NCBI RefSeq assembly: GCF_003671765.1
Contig: NZ_QPIB01000005.1
Location: forward strand, 321,731-385,730
Source of the DNA: Xenophilus sp. E41
GTDB lineage: Bacteria; Pseudomonadota; Gammaproteobacteria; Burkholderiales; Burkholderiaceae_C
Reading direction: 5' to 3'
Length of the DNA: 64,000 nt
Part shown: in pieces, positions 36,275 to 44,887 of the stretch
Numbering within the stretch: the first letter of the stretch is position 1
How the letters are laid out: the number at the start of each line of letters is the position of its first letter
Translations under genes and position numbers: made by a program
The notes under the pieces: model-generated
Seen by the model: the letters and a program-made list of their open reading frames with translations, nothing else
Database searches by the model: none
What the model was told of the DNA's origin: nothing

Positions 36275-37519
36275 TCAGCGCGGCACCGCCGCCGCGCCCA
36301 CCACCCGGGCGCGCCCGGCACCCGCGCCGGCCATGGCGAGCACGACGCCGATGGCGACGAAGAGCAGGGCGCTGGCGCGGAAGCTCCCCGTCCACGCACG
36401 CATCAGGCCGACCAGCATCGGCCCGGTGGCCGCCACGAGGTAGCCGACACCCTGCGCCATGCCTGACAGCTGCGCCGCGACGCGCGCGTCGGGCGAGCGC
36501 ATCACGATCAGGGTCAGCGCCAGCGCGAAGGTGCCGCCCTGCGCCACGCCGAGCAGCACCGCCCACAGCCACACCGTGGGCAGCGGCGCGAACATCGCGC
36601 CGAGCAGCGCCGCCAGCGTGAGCACCGTCAGGCCGACGGCCAGGCCGATCTGGTGGCGCTGGCGCTGCGCCAGTGCGGGGATGACCAGGCAGACGGGGAC
36701 CTGCACCAGCACCGACAGCGAGACGACGAAGCCGGCCGTCGCCGCTGCGAGTCCGCGCTCGCGCAGGATCGGCGCGAGCCAGCCCATCACCGAGTACGCG
36801 AGGGCCGACTGCAGGCCCATGAAGAAGGTCACCTGCCAGGCCAGCGGGTCGGTCCACAGGCCACGCACGCGGTAGTCGGCATCGCCGGGCTGCGGGCCGG
36901 CCGGCAGGGCGAAGGGCACCCACAGCAGCAGCGCCACCGCCGCGGGCACCGCCCAGATCGCCAGCGCACCGGCCCAGTCGGTGCCGAGTGCATGCTGCAG
37001 CGGCACGGTCATGCCGGCGCCGCTGGCCGCACCGCCGCACACGGCCATGGTGTACAGGCCCATCATCAGCGCCGGGCGGCGGTCGAAGTCGCGCTTGACC
37101 AGTGCCGACAGCAGCACGTTGGCCACCGCGATGCCCACGCCCGCGAGCGCCGAGGCCAGGAACAGCGCCGGCACCTGTGCCGTGCCGCGCAGCGCGGTGC
37201 CCGCCGTGATCAGCACCATGCAGGCCAGCAGCGTGCGCTCGATGCCCACCCGCCGCCCCAGCCAGGGCGCCACCATCGCGAAGGCGCCCAGGCAGATCAC
37301 CGGCAGCGTGGTGAGGGCGCTCGCCGTGGCGGCCGACATGCCGGTGCCGGCCACGATGTCGGGCAGCACCACCGAGAGGCTGGAGAACACCGGGCGCATG
37401 CTGAAGGCGATCAGCACGATCGCCGCACCGAGCATCAGCAGGCCGGCGCGGTCGCGGCCGGGGGCTGTGGGTCGGACAGGAGGGGCGGGGCGGGCGGGGG
37501 AAAGGTGATCGGCAGGCAT
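36275..37519 (-). CDS. MFS transporter, CynX/NimT (cyanate permease-like) family
   Basis: A 414-residue protein with about twelve hydrophobic segments. The first is LLMLGAAIVLIAFSMRPVFS followed by SLSVVLPDIVAGTGMS, a CynX/YeaN-type start. Later features are GRRVGIERTLLACMVLITAG and the loop KRDFDRRPALMMGLYTMAVC. CynX-family members are implicated in cyanate, 2-nitroimidazole or glucose-derivative transport; the substrate here is open. It converges with the dienoyl-CoA-reductase-like gene (22 bp between stops) and stands upstream of no obvious partner. Confidence 0.87.
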   Translation of the reverse strand: MPADHLSPARPAPPVRPTAPGRDRAGLLMLGAAIVLIAFSMRPVFSSLSVVLPDIVAGTGMSAATASALTTLPVICLGAFAMVAPWLGRRVGIERTLLACMVLITAGTALRGTAQVPALFLASALAGVGIAVANVLLSALVKRDFDRRPALMMGLYTMAVCGGAASGAGMTVPLQHALGTDWAGALAIWAVPAAVALLLWVPFALPAGPQPGDADYRVRGLWTDPLAWQVTFFMGLQSALAYSVMGWLAPILRERGLAAATAGFVVSLSVLVQVPVCLVIPALAQRQRHQIGLAVGLTVLTLAALLGAMFAPLPTVWLWAVLLGVAQGGTFALALTLIVMRSPDARVAAQLSGMAQGVGYLVAATGPMLVGLMRAWTGSFRASALLFVAIGVVLAMAGAGAGRARVVGAAAVPR

Positions 37520-37601
37520 GCGGCCGGCGATCCTGCCACAGGCACCACATCGGTGCAGGCGCGGGGCCGAAGCCCGCGCCGGCGGACGGGACGGCAGCGG
37601 C

Positions 37602-37853
37602 TCAGGCGCGCGGCCTGCCGGGCAGGTCGCCTTCCTTCAGCCGGCGGCCGACCAGCACCTCGCCCGTGTCGCGGTTGACGCGGCCCACCTGCGTGCCGTC
37701 GGCGAGGCGCAGTGCGCACTGCGCATCCTCGGTCGCCGGGCCGTCACCGGTCAGCTCGGCACTCACCGTGAGGCGCAGCGCCGGCGGGAACATCGACAGC
37801 GGATAGGTGCGGAACGCACGGCCCCACATCCAGCTTTTCTTCGGGTCTTGCAT
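37602..37853 (-). CDS. Hypothetical protein, 83 aa
   Basis: An 83-residue soluble protein starting MQDPKKSWMWGRAFRTYPLS and ending VGRRLKEGDLPGRPRA. The middle AQCALRLADGTQVGRVNRDT looks like a small beta-rich domain. Codon use fits its neighbours, and it is on the strand of msrA, 48 bp downstream of the msrA stop, so it may be the last gene of an msrA unit. No family is recognised. Confidence 0.55.
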   Translation of the reverse strand: MQDPKKSWMWGRAFRTYPLSMFPPALRLTVSAELTGDGPATEDAQCALRLADGTQVGRVNRDTGEVLVGRRLKEGDLPGRPRA

Positions 37854-37901
37854 GCGCAGAGTATCGGCATCCGCGGCGGGCGGCGGGCGCCGCCGTCGGG
37901 C

Positions 37902-38648
37902 TCAGCCCCTGGCCCGTCCGTGGAACAGCACCGGCGTCTCGCGGTAACGGTCCGGGAAGGTCTTCCTGAGGTTCTCGATCTTCGGCAGGTCGTTGACGAC
38001 GATGTACGGCTCGCCGGGGTTGCGCGTGAGGTAGTCCTGGTGATAGCCCTCGGCGGGGAAGAAGGGCTTGCCCGACTCGATCGTGGTGACGATCGGTGCG
38101 TCGAAGCTGCGCGCCCGGTCGAGCTGGGCGATGTAGGCCCTGGCGATGCGCGCCTGCTCCGCATCCTGGGCGAACACGGTCGAGCGGTATTGCGTGCCAT
38201 GGTCGGGCCCCTGGCGGTTCAACTCGGTCGGGTTGTGCGCCACCGAGAAGAAGATCTGCAGCAGCCTTCCATAGCTGACCTCTTGCGGGTCATAGGTGAT
38301 CTGCACGGCTTCCGCGTGGCCGGTGGTTCCCGAGCCGACGACCTCGTAGCGGGCCGTCTGGGGCGCACCGCCGGCGTATCCGGAGACCGCGTTGGCCACG
38401 CCCTTCACATGCTGGAACACGCCCTGCACGCCCCAGAAGCAGCCGCCGGCCAGCACGGCGGTCGCCGTGCTCGCGCCGCCCGGTGCGGCCGGGTCGTCGG
38501 CGGGCGGGGGAATGACGACGGCGCGTTCGGCCGCCATGGATGCGACCCCCCAGCCTGCCCATCCCAGCAGCGCGGCCGTACCGAGGAAGGCCGTGCGGCG
38601 TGTCCAGCCCGTGGCCGTGGTGGATCGTGTCGTCTCGTCGAGTCTCAT
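37902..38648 (-). CDS. msrA: Peptide methionine sulfoxide reductase A, exported
   Basis: A 248-residue protein. The start at 38648 follows AGGAAG. The N-terminus carries a Tat-like signal (TRRTAFLGTAALLGWAGWG), so this MsrA is probably exported to the periplasm, unlike the common cytosolic form. The catalytic Cys70 lies in AGGCFWGVQGVFQ; further blocks are GYAGGAPQTARYEVVGSGTT and HAEAVQITYDP, and a YHQDYL motif near the end. It reduces methionine-S-sulfoxide in oxidised proteins. It is divergent from cysE with 268 bp between, including a decayed dispersed repeat. Confidence 0.93.
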   Translation of the reverse strand: MRLDETTRSTTATGWTRRTAFLGTAALLGWAGWGVASMAAERAVVIPPPADDPAAPGGASTATAVLAGGCFWGVQGVFQHVKGVANAVSGYAGGAPQTARYEVVGSGTTGHAEAVQITYDPQEVSYGRLLQIFFSVAHNPTELNRQGPDHGTQYRSTVFAQDAEQARIARAYIAQLDRARSFDAPIVTTIESGKPFFPAEGYHQDYLTRNPGEPYIVVNDLPKIENLRKTFPDRYRETPVLFHGRARG

Positions 38649-38770
38649 GTGGATGCTTCCTTGGTGGGACGGGTGCCGCAGCGCGATCGCACTGCGTCTG
38701 TCTCGAGTTCGTGCCGCGATCCGCGAAGTTACACCCCGGAGTTCCCCCGGCCCTGCATCGATGACGACGA

Positions 38771-38815
38771 GGGCTGCAAGGCCGCGTCCCACCGGCGCGA
38801 GCAGCTATGCTTTCG
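38771..38815 (+). repeat. Decayed copy of the dispersed intergenic repeat (H)
   Basis: GGGCTGCA, a GC-rich centre and GGCGCGAGCAGCTATGC match copy A in order and spacing, but the terminal stem has been lost (GCTAT is followed by GCTTTCGGTC). It lies in the msrA-cysE divergent region, about 100 bp before cysE. The remainder of this region shows no other clear feature. Confidence 0.45.
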
Positions 38816-38916
38816 GTCCCAATTCGGGCCGCTGCGGCGCACGGCACTGCAGCGCCGGCAGGGCCGTGCGATGCTCGCCACCCACGAGCCCGACACCCAC
38901 ACGACAAGGCCTTGCC

Positions 38917-39837
38917 ATGAGCGCATTCCCCATCGAAGATATCGTCGCCTCGCTGCACCGCGTGCGGCACGACTGGCGCGAATCGCAGCAGCGCTCGCAG
39001 TCCGGCGGCGAACGCGAACTGCCCTCTAGGCAGGTCGTGGCCGAGCTGGTCGAGTCGCTGACCGGCGCGCTGTTTCCGATGCGCCTGGGCCCGACCGACC
39101 TGCGACAGGAGAGCGAGAACTTCTATGTCGCCCACACGCTCGACGCCGCGCTGCACCTGCTGCACGGGCAGGCCACGCTCGAGCTGCGGCACGAACTGCG
39201 CCACACCGCCTTCGACGCCGCGGCCGTGAGCGCCGATGCGCTGGCCCGCGCGCGCGACTTCGCGACGCAGCTGCCGGCCATCCGCGCGCTGCTCGACACC
39301 GACGTGATGGCCGCCTACCACGGCGACCCGGCCGCACGCAGCGTGGACGAGGTGCTGCTGTGCTACCCGGGCGTGACGGCCATGATCCACCACCGCATCG
39401 CGCACCCGCTGTACAAGCTGGGCCTCACGCTGCTGGCGCGCATCGTCGCCGAGCGCGCGCATGCGCAGACCGGCATCGACATCCACCCCGGCGCCACCAT
39501 CGGCCCGGGCTTCTTCATGGACCACGGCACGGGCATCGTGATCGGCGAGACGGCCGTGATCGGGCAGCGCGTGCGCCTGTACCAGGCCGTGACGCTGGGG
39601 GCGAAACGCTTCCCGACCGACGCCGAGGGCAACCTGCAGAAGGGCCTGCCGCGCCACCCCGTGGTGGAGGACGACGTGGTGATCTACGCCGGCGCCACCA
39701 TCCTCGGGCGCGTGACCATCGGCAAGGGCGCCACCATCGGCGGCAACGTGTGGATCACCGACGACGTGCCGGCAGGCGCCAGCGTGACGCAGGCCAGCCT
39801 GCAGAAGGCCAAGGGCAACCGCCCCGGCGACTGCTGA
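38917..39837 (+). CDS. cysE: Serine O-acetyltransferase, EpsC type
   Basis: A 306-residue enzyme making O-acetylserine, the carbon acceptor in cysteine synthesis. The N-terminal helical part begins MSAFPIEDIVASLHRVRHDW. The left-handed beta-helix shows hexapeptide repeats from about 180: TGIDIHPGATIGPGFFMDHG, then TGIVIGETAVIGQRVRLYQA, ILGRVTIGKGATIGGNVW. His/Asp catalytic residues are in IHPGA and MDHGTG. It is of the longer EpsC class common in betaproteobacteria, not the enteric CysE. It fits the sulfur-assimilation theme of the window. Confidence 0.93.
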   Translation: MSAFPIEDIVASLHRVRHDWRESQQRSQSGGERELPSRQVVAELVESLTGALFPMRLGPTDLRQESENFYVAHTLDAALHLLHGQATLELRHELRHTAFDAAAVSADALARARDFATQLPAIRALLDTDVMAAYHGDPAARSVDEVLLCYPGVTAMIHHRIAHPLYKLGLTLLARIVAERAHAQTGIDIHPGATIGPGFFMDHGTGIVIGETAVIGQRVRLYQAVTLGAKRFPTDAEGNLQKGLPRHPVVEDDVVIYAGATILGRVTIGKGATIGGNVWITDDVPAGASVTQASLQKAKGNRPGDC

Positions 39838-39966
39838 GCACGCGTGGCGCCGTCCGACGCCGGACGCTCAGCCCGGCGCACGCGAGGCCAGGCTGCCCGC
39901 CCGCAGGCCTGGCCGCGCAGCGGGCCTATCCTGGCGCCGTGTACATGGCGTCAGGAAGGAGTTTCC

Positions 39967-40167
39967 ATGGGCAATGACACCGATCTGCGGCGCTGGCAGC
40001 TGCGCTTTCGCTCCATCTTCCATCCGGGCCGGGGCTTCAGCTTCCCCTGCGACGCCGCCGGCCACGTCGACCTCGATGCGCTGAGCGAGCGCGCGCGCGC
40101 CAACTACTTCTATGCACGCGGCATGCTCGGCCGCGAGCTGCTGCCGCCGCAGGTCGAGCGCGCCTGA
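39967..40167 (+). CDS. Hypothetical protein, 66 aa
   Basis: The start at 39967 has AAGGAG about 7 nt upstream. The product begins MGNDTDLRRWQLRFRSIFHP and contains RGFSFPCDAAGHVDLDALSE and RARANYFYARGMLGRELLPP. It is soluble, with one Cys. Similar small proteins with GFSFPCDxxGxVDLDxLS are frequent in Burkholderiales, in my recollection, but no role is known. It lies 129 bp after cysE and converges with panE. Confidence 0.7.
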   Translation: MGNDTDLRRWQLRFRSIFHPGRGFSFPCDAAGHVDLDALSERARANYFYARGMLGRELLPPQVERA

Positions 40168-40191
40168 CGCGCGCCACCGGCTGCAGCCGGC

Positions 40192-41121
40192 TCAGGCGGC
40201 GGCGGCCGCGCGCTGCACTTCGTAGGTCTTGAGGTTGACGTAGGCGGCGCGGAGCATCGACGGCGACGCGAAGCCGGCCGGCGCACGCGCGAGCAGGTCG
40301 CCCAGGATCTGGTCGGCCTCGACGCGCGCGCCGCGTGCCATGTCCTTGTACATCGAGGCCGTCAGCGGCGAGCCGGCCTGCGTCACCGACGCGCGCGCCC
40401 GTTCGAGGGTGGCGGGCCGTGGCGCGAAGCCGTTGTGGGCCGCGATGGCCGCGCATTCGTCGACCAGTGCCAGGGCCACGTCGCTGCCGCCGGCCGCGTG
40501 CACCGCGCCGACACTGGCGCGCATGAGCGTGGTCAGTGCGGCGGCCGAGGCGATGAACAGCCACTTCTCCCACAGGTCCTGCAGGATGTCGTCGCTCAGC
40601 CGGTCGGTGAATCCCGCACCCTGGAACTGCGCGGCGATGGCCTCGACGCGGGCCGAACGGCCGCCGCTGCGCTCGCCGAAGGTCAGGCCGTCGAGGTCGT
40701 TGTGATGGACCACATGGCCCTGCGCGTCGAGCGAGGCGGAGATCATGCACAGGCCACCGAGCACCTTGTCGTCGCCGAAGCGCTGCGCAAGCCGGCCGAA
40801 GTGGGCCATGCCGTTGAGCACCGGCAGGACCGCGGTGTCGGGCCCCACCGCCGGCGCGATGGCGTCCATGGTCGGGTCGAGGTCGAAGGCCTTGCAGCTC
40901 ACCACGACGAGGTCGTAGGGGCCATCGATGTGCTCGGCCAGCACGTGGGGCGGCGCGTCGATCTGCAGGTCGCCCTTGGGGCTGCGCACGACGAGCCCGT
41001 CGCGCGCCAGTTGTGCCGCGCGCCCGGCGCGCACGAGGAAGGTGAGGTCACGGCCTGCGGCAAGAAGCCGCCCGCCGAAGTAGCCACCGAGCGCGCCCGC
41101 GCCCACCATCAGGATTCGCAT
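40192..41121 (-). CDS. panE: 2-dehydropantoate 2-reductase
   Basis: A 309-residue NADPH-dependent ketopantoate reductase of the pantothenate pathway. The start at 41121 is chosen because MRILMVGAGALGGYFGGRLL begins at the Rossmann motif; the frame stays open upstream only because it runs into the 267-bp repeat. The catalytic Lys is in VVSCKAFDLDPTM-like VVVSCKAFDL, or in DLWEKWLFIASAAAL, a family hallmark. Related proteins act on other 2-oxo acids, so the precise substrate is not certain. The repeat lies 26 bp upstream, so the promoter must be close to or inside it. Confidence 0.9.
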   Translation of the reverse strand: MRILMVGAGALGGYFGGRLLAAGRDLTFLVRAGRAAQLARDGLVVRSPKGDLQIDAPPHVLAEHIDGPYDLVVVSCKAFDLDPTMDAIAPAVGPDTAVLPVLNGMAHFGRLAQRFGDDKVLGGLCMISASLDAQGHVVHHNDLDGLTFGERSGGRSARVEAIAAQFQGAGFTDRLSDDILQDLWEKWLFIASAAALTTLMRASVGAVHAAGGSDVALALVDECAAIAAHNGFAPRPATLERARASVTQAGSPLTASMYKDMARGARVEADQILGDLLARAPAGFASPSMLRAAYVNLKTYEVQRAAAAA

Positions 41122-41147
41122 GAATTTGCCTTGCCGTCGAGGATGTA

Positions 41148-41414
41148 AGAACGTGTTCAGAGTCTCCAAGGGGTCGCGCAGCCACCTTGCCGGGCGGCCT
41201 GCAAGGCGCAGCGCGCCGCTCGTAGTCATCTACGAGCAAGCGCTGCAACGCCGCAGGCCGCCCGGCAAGGCGGCTGCCCTTCGGGTTGGGGCGCAATCGG
41301 GCCCGCTCAGCGCCCCGTCGCTTGCATGGGCATGAGCCCATGCGGCGCGCCGGGACACTGATCGCATCCCGATTGCACCCCAACGCGACCCCTTGGAGAC
41401 CCTGAACACGTTCT
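41148..41414 (-). repeat. 267-bp structured element with terminal inverted repeats, copy 2
   Basis: Terminal repeats at 41148-41178 and 41384-41414 match in 30 of 31 positions. The element is the reverse complement of the copy at 16246-16512 and has the same length. Its loops are GCTCGTAG-TCAT-CTACGAGC (41218-41237) and GCATGGGC-ATGA-GCCCATGC (41324-41343). The outermost six bases (AGAACG/CGTTCT) differ from those of copy 1 (GGAGCC/GGCTCC) but still pair. It fills most of the 404-bp gap between panE and the reductase gene at 41526; nothing else is seen there. Confidence 0.9.
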
Positions 41415-41525
41415 AAGGAGGGCGGATGATGCTCCGAAGCGGCCCGCGCTGCCGCTGCATGGTCATGCTCGGGCTCCCATAATGGTTGTCCCTCGATTGC
41501 CCTTCACCCATCGCCAGGAGCCCGC

Positions 41526-42080
41526 ATGAGCCAGTTCAAGATCGCCGTCGTCATCGGCAGCATTCGCCAGGATTCCTTCAACCGCAAGCTGGCCCTCGCG
41601 CTGGCACACCTTGCGCCGGAGAACTTCACCTTCGAGCATGTGCGCATCGACAACCTGCCGCTGTACAACCAGGACCACGACGGCAAGCAGGCCCCCGAGG
41701 TGCTCAAGCTCAAGAGCGAGATCGCGGCCGCGCAGGGCCTGCTGTTCGTCACGCCCGAGTACAACCGCTCGATTCCCGGCGTGCTGAAGAACGCGATCGA
41801 CCACGCATCGCGTCCCTATGGCCAGAGCGCCTGGGCCGGCAAGCCCGCCGGCGTGATCGGCGTGTCGGTCGGCGCCATCGGCACCGCGCTGGCGCAGCAG
41901 CACCTGCGCAACGTGCTGGCCTACCTCGACGTGCCCACGCTCGGCCAGCCCGAGGCCTTCATCCAGAACAAGGAAGACCTGTTCGACGACAAGGGCCACA
42001 TCGGCAACGAGGCGACCAAGCAGTTCCTCCAGGGCTGGGTGGACAAGTACGTCGCCTGGGTCAAGACGCACAACGGCTGA
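41526..42080 (+). CDS. NAD(P)H-dependent FMN reductase (ChrR/ArsH-like)
   Basis: A 184-residue flavodoxin-fold reductase. The phosphate loop is VVIGSIRQDSFNRKLALALA, the second FMN contact is FVTPEYNRSIPGVLKNAIDH, and GVIGVSVGAIGTALAQQHLR follows. Relatives reduce quinones, chromate or azo compounds and protect against oxidative stress. The ribosome site is AGGAG at 41516. It stands alone between repeat copy 2 and the convergent Cys-rich secreted protein gene. Chromate reduction is possible but unproven. Confidence 0.9.
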   Translation: MSQFKIAVVIGSIRQDSFNRKLALALAHLAPENFTFEHVRIDNLPLYNQDHDGKQAPEVLKLKSEIAAAQGLLFVTPEYNRSIPGVLKNAIDHASRPYGQSAWAGKPAGVIGVSVGAIGTALAQQHLRNVLAYLDVPTLGQPEAFIQNKEDLFDDKGHIGNEATKQFLQGWVDKYVAWVKTHNG

Positions 42081-42090
42081 GCGGCCTCGC

Positions 42091-43944
42091 TCACGGGTGG
42101 CCGTCCACCCGCATCTGGAACAGGAAGTAGGGCGGCATGCAGGCACCGCCGCTGTCCGATGCGAACAGCGGCCCGGATGGCTGGGCCACCTGCGTGCAGA
42201 CGTAGTCGTCGCGGCAGGCCTGGGCGGCGGAGCAGCGGCGCAGCTGCCCCGGCCGCGTGTGCCGCAGGCACTGCGCGAAGGGCTTGTTCCCGGCCAGGCA
42301 GCGGTTGAAGTCGTCCAGGATGGCGATCTGTCCGCACACGCCGTCCGCATCGCCCGGCTTGCACGCACCCGAGCACATGCCGCCCGGGAAGCCGACCGCC
42401 GTCTTCTCGCAGACGCCCGCGTCGCCGCACGACAGGCGCTGGCCGCGCAGCGCGCGGTCCAGGCGCGGATCGGCCCGGGGCGTGAGCCGGGCAGGCTCGC
42501 ACATCGCGCCGACGGCGGGGCGTTCGGGCATGCACACCCCCACGCTGCGATCGTGGCTGGCGCCGCCTTCGGCCTGGCAGCGCAGGCCCGCCCCGCAGCG
42601 CCAGCCCTCGAAGCCCGCATCGCCGAGACCGCAGGCCGCACCCATGCCGCCGGCCGGCCCGCCGTGCTCGGCCAGGGGCCGGAAGGGGTCCGCGCGGCCC
42701 TGGGCCAGCGTAGCGCTCAGGTAGGCGGCGCGGCGGACGAGTTCGTCCTGAAGGTGTGGCGAGTGGCCGACCGCGAGCGCGTTGCCGGGCGTGAAGGTGC
42801 GCGTCGCCTCGGGGCGGTCCTCGCCCAGCAGATGGAAGCCGGCGACGGCGCGACTCTGGTGGCAGCCGGCGCAGCTCAGGTCGTCGAGCCGGCGCAGCCA
42901 GGCGGCCGGCGAGCTCAGCGTGTGCGAACCCGGCACGGCCTGCCATGGCACCTGGCCGTAGAGCTGCACGAAGGGCCGGTTGGCCAGGCGGGCCAGGCCG
43001 CGCGGCGTGACCGACCGCGCCTCGGTGGCCAGGTAGCGCTCGGGAATGCGCAACTGGCCGCTGTCCAGGGCCTGGCGTTGCGACGGCTGTTGCAGCCAGC
43101 GCAGCAGGTCCTCGCGCAGGCGGGCGTCGGCCTGCAGGCGCGCGAGATCGGGCGTGTTCTCCAGCGGGCGTGCTTCGTAGCGGCTGTCCGTGGCATTCCA
43201 GCGGAAGGCACGCATCAGATATTCCGCATGGCCGCCCAGGTCGGGCCGCACCCCCGATGGCCAGCGCACGCTCTGCAGGTTGACGGCGATCTGCACGAGC
43301 CGCTGCCGTGCGAGGCGCTCGGGCGCGAGCGGGCCCTGCGGTGACAGCAGCCAGCGGCCGAGCGCCGGCTCGTCGAGCCCGGCCGGCGGCACCCACAGGC
43401 GCGCGGCGCCGGCGCAACCGCCCTGTGCGTCGGGCGGGTCGGCCCGCAACTCGACGCTCAGGGTCATCGGCAGGCGCGACTGCATCCGGGGTGTGCGGTA
43501 GGCCAGCCGGTACACGAGGCGGGTCTCGCCGCAGGCGCCATCGTGGAAGGCGCGGCGGTCCAGCCGGTTGACCACGCCCACGAGTTCGAAGAAGGCGTCC
43601 GGGCTGCGGAGCCAGCGGCTGTCGAAAAGCCGGTGCGCGTAGCGCGCGACGCCGACGCCGGCCTGTGGATCGACGCGCGCGATGGCAGCCACGCCCTCGG
43701 CCAACGGCGCCAGGACTTCCCGCCACCGTGGCGAGCGCGCCAGATTGCGGTTGTCGAGCAGCCCGTCGGCGCCGGGCGTCGCGTCGAAACAGCGCGCCAG
43801 GCCGGCGCCGGCGGTTTCCGCAGCCTGCAACGCGGCAGGCGCGGTGACGATCTGCAGGGGTTCATCCCCCCGTACCGGGCCTGCGATGGCAGTCGCCAGC
43901 ATCGACAGCCACATGCCTGCAGCCCAGAACGCTCTTTTTTTCAT
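42091..43944 (-). CDS. Secreted Cys-rich protein with a single c-type-haem-like CxxCH motif, 617 aa
   Basis: The start at 43944 follows GAGG; a Sec signal (FWAAGMWLSMLATAIAG) gives a periplasmic protein. Residues about 25-340 hold a novel-looking domain with AGLARCFDATPGADGLLDNR and VGVVNRLDRRAFHDGACGET. CAGCH at about residue 358 (DDLSCAGCHQSRAVAGFHLL) suits covalent haem attachment. The last 150 residues carry some twenty cysteines (GAACGLGDAG, WRCGAGLRC, CSGACKPGDADGVCG), in a pattern more often seen in myxobacterial surface proteins. It begins 151 bp before azoR's stop on the same strand, behind a terminator. Function unknown. Confidence 0.75.
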   Translation of the reverse strand: MKKRAFWAAGMWLSMLATAIAGPVRGDEPLQIVTAPAALQAAETAGAGLARCFDATPGADGLLDNRNLARSPRWREVLAPLAEGVAAIARVDPQAGVGVARYAHRLFDSRWLRSPDAFFELVGVVNRLDRRAFHDGACGETRLVYRLAYRTPRMQSRLPMTLSVELRADPPDAQGGCAGAARLWVPPAGLDEPALGRWLLSPQGPLAPERLARQRLVQIAVNLQSVRWPSGVRPDLGGHAEYLMRAFRWNATDSRYEARPLENTPDLARLQADARLREDLLRWLQQPSQRQALDSGQLRIPERYLATEARSVTPRGLARLANRPFVQLYGQVPWQAVPGSHTLSSPAAWLRRLDDLSCAGCHQSRAVAGFHLLGEDRPEATRTFTPGNALAVGHSPHLQDELVRRAAYLSATLAQGRADPFRPLAEHGGPAGGMGAACGLGDAGFEGWRCGAGLRCQAEGGASHDRSVGVCMPERPAVGAMCEPARLTPRADPRLDRALRGQRLSCGDAGVCEKTAVGFPGGMCSGACKPGDADGVCGQIAILDDFNRCLAGNKPFAQCLRHTRPGQLRRCSAAQACRDDYVCTQVAQPSGPLFASDSGGACMPPYFLFQMRVDGHP

Positions 43945-44037
43945 AGCACCTCGTGCCCATCCGGCGGGCCCTGGAGGCGCATTGTGCCGAGGCCCGGGGC
44001 GCAACCCATCCGCCTGCCGGCGCGCGGCCGGCGGCCG

Positions 44038-44070
44038 AAAAAAAGCCGCCGGCTCTGGTGGGCCGGCGGC
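44038..44070 (-). terminator. Intrinsic terminator of azoR
   Basis: On the minus strand, GCCGCCGGC (44070-44062) pairs with GCCGGCGGC (44053-44045) and is followed by seven T residues (44044-44038). It lies 26 bp past the azoR stop and separates azoR from the Cys-rich gene downstream. Confidence 0.9.
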
Positions 44071-44095
44071 GTGAGGGGGGAGGTGGACGGCGGGC

Positions 44096-44743
44096 TCAGG
44101 CGGCCAGCGTGGCCTGGTCCTGGTTGGCCGCCTGGGCGGTGGCCGTGGCAATCTCGGCGCGCGCCGCGGCGAGTGCCGCGGCCTTGGCTGCGTCGCCCAT
44201 TGCGAGGCCTTCGGCGCGCACGATGCGAACGTCGGTGATGCCGAAGAAGCCGAAGATGGTCTTCAGGTAGCTTTCCTGGTGTTCCATCGCGTTGCCGGCG
44301 TCGCTGGTGGAGTACATGCCGCCGCGGGTCGAGGCCACGATCACCGTCTTGCCGCCGGCCAGGCCGACGGGACCCTTCTCGGTGTACTTGAAGGTACGGC
44401 CGACCTGGGCGAGGCGGTCGATCCAGGCCTTGAGCTGGGTGGGCACCGAGAAGTTGTAGAGCGGGGCGCCGACGACGATCACGTCGGCTGCGAGGAACTG
44501 GCTCACCAGGCGCTCGGACACGGCGTTCTCGCGACGCTGCGCCTCGGTGGGTTCGGCCTGCAGGCCGGCCTTGATGCCGAGCGCGTCGGCGTTGAAGTGG
44601 TTGGGCGTGTCCGTGGCGAGGTCCAGCAGTTCCACCGTGGTGCCGGGGTGGCTGGCGCGCCATTCGGCCGTGATCTCGGCCGTGAGCTGGCGCGAGACGG
44701 AATTCGTGCCGAGGACGCTGGAATCGACTTGAAGCAGCTTCAT
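44096..44743 (-). CDS. azoR: FMN-dependent NADH-azoreductase
   Basis: A 215-residue flavoenzyme of the AcpD/AzoR family. The start at 44743 gives [20 protein letters not shown], with the FMN phosphate site at residues 8-18. Later blocks are [20 protein letters not shown], the second FMN site, and [20 protein letters not shown]. It reduces quinones and azo dyes with NADH by two-electron steps. It is divergent from a LysR regulator gene with a LysR-type box between them, which is a common layout for inducible quinone reductases. A strong terminator follows it. Confidence 0.93.
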   Translation of the reverse strand: MKLLQVDSSVLGTNSVSRQLTAEITAEWRASHPGTTVELLDLATDTPNHFNADALGIKAGLQAEPTEAQRRENAVSERLVSQFLAADVIVVGAPLYNFSVPTQLKAWIDRLAQVGRTFKYTEKGPVGLAGGKTVIVASTRGGMYSTSDAGNAMEHQESYLKTIFGFFGITDVRIVRAEGLAMGDAAKAAALAAARAEIATATAQAANQDQATLAA

Positions 44744-44849
44744 GGGGAACCTCTTTCGTTGGGTGGTTGGCGTCGCCCCGTGGTAGTGGGTTCGAGGCGG
44801 CATGAGAATAAGTCTATGGGCGCACCAATCGGTCGATAAGAGGCCAAAA

Positions 44850-44870
44850 TAGCGACTCTTTGTCCCGCTA
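44850..44870. promoter_or_regulatory. LysR-type box TAGCG-N11-CGCTA
   Basis: TAGCG at 44850-44854 and CGCTA at 44866-44870 are exact inverted arms around 11 bases, the T-N11-A pattern of LysR regulators. It lies 18 bp before the lysR start and 107 bp before azoR, so the regulator could act on both. Confidence 0.7.
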
Positions 44871-44887
44871 CGAGAACAATCGAGCCC

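Noticed and set aside
41122-41229. N-terminal extension of panE by 36 codons
   Set aside because: The extra codons are largely encoded by the 267-bp repeat and give the same peptide ([12 protein letters not shown]) as the repeat inside ssuA; the Rossmann motif starts at 41121.
41408-41440. Ribosome site AAGGAGG at the edge of element copy 2
   Set aside because: No sustained reading frame with a protein-like composition follows before the ATG at 41526, which has its own AGGAG.
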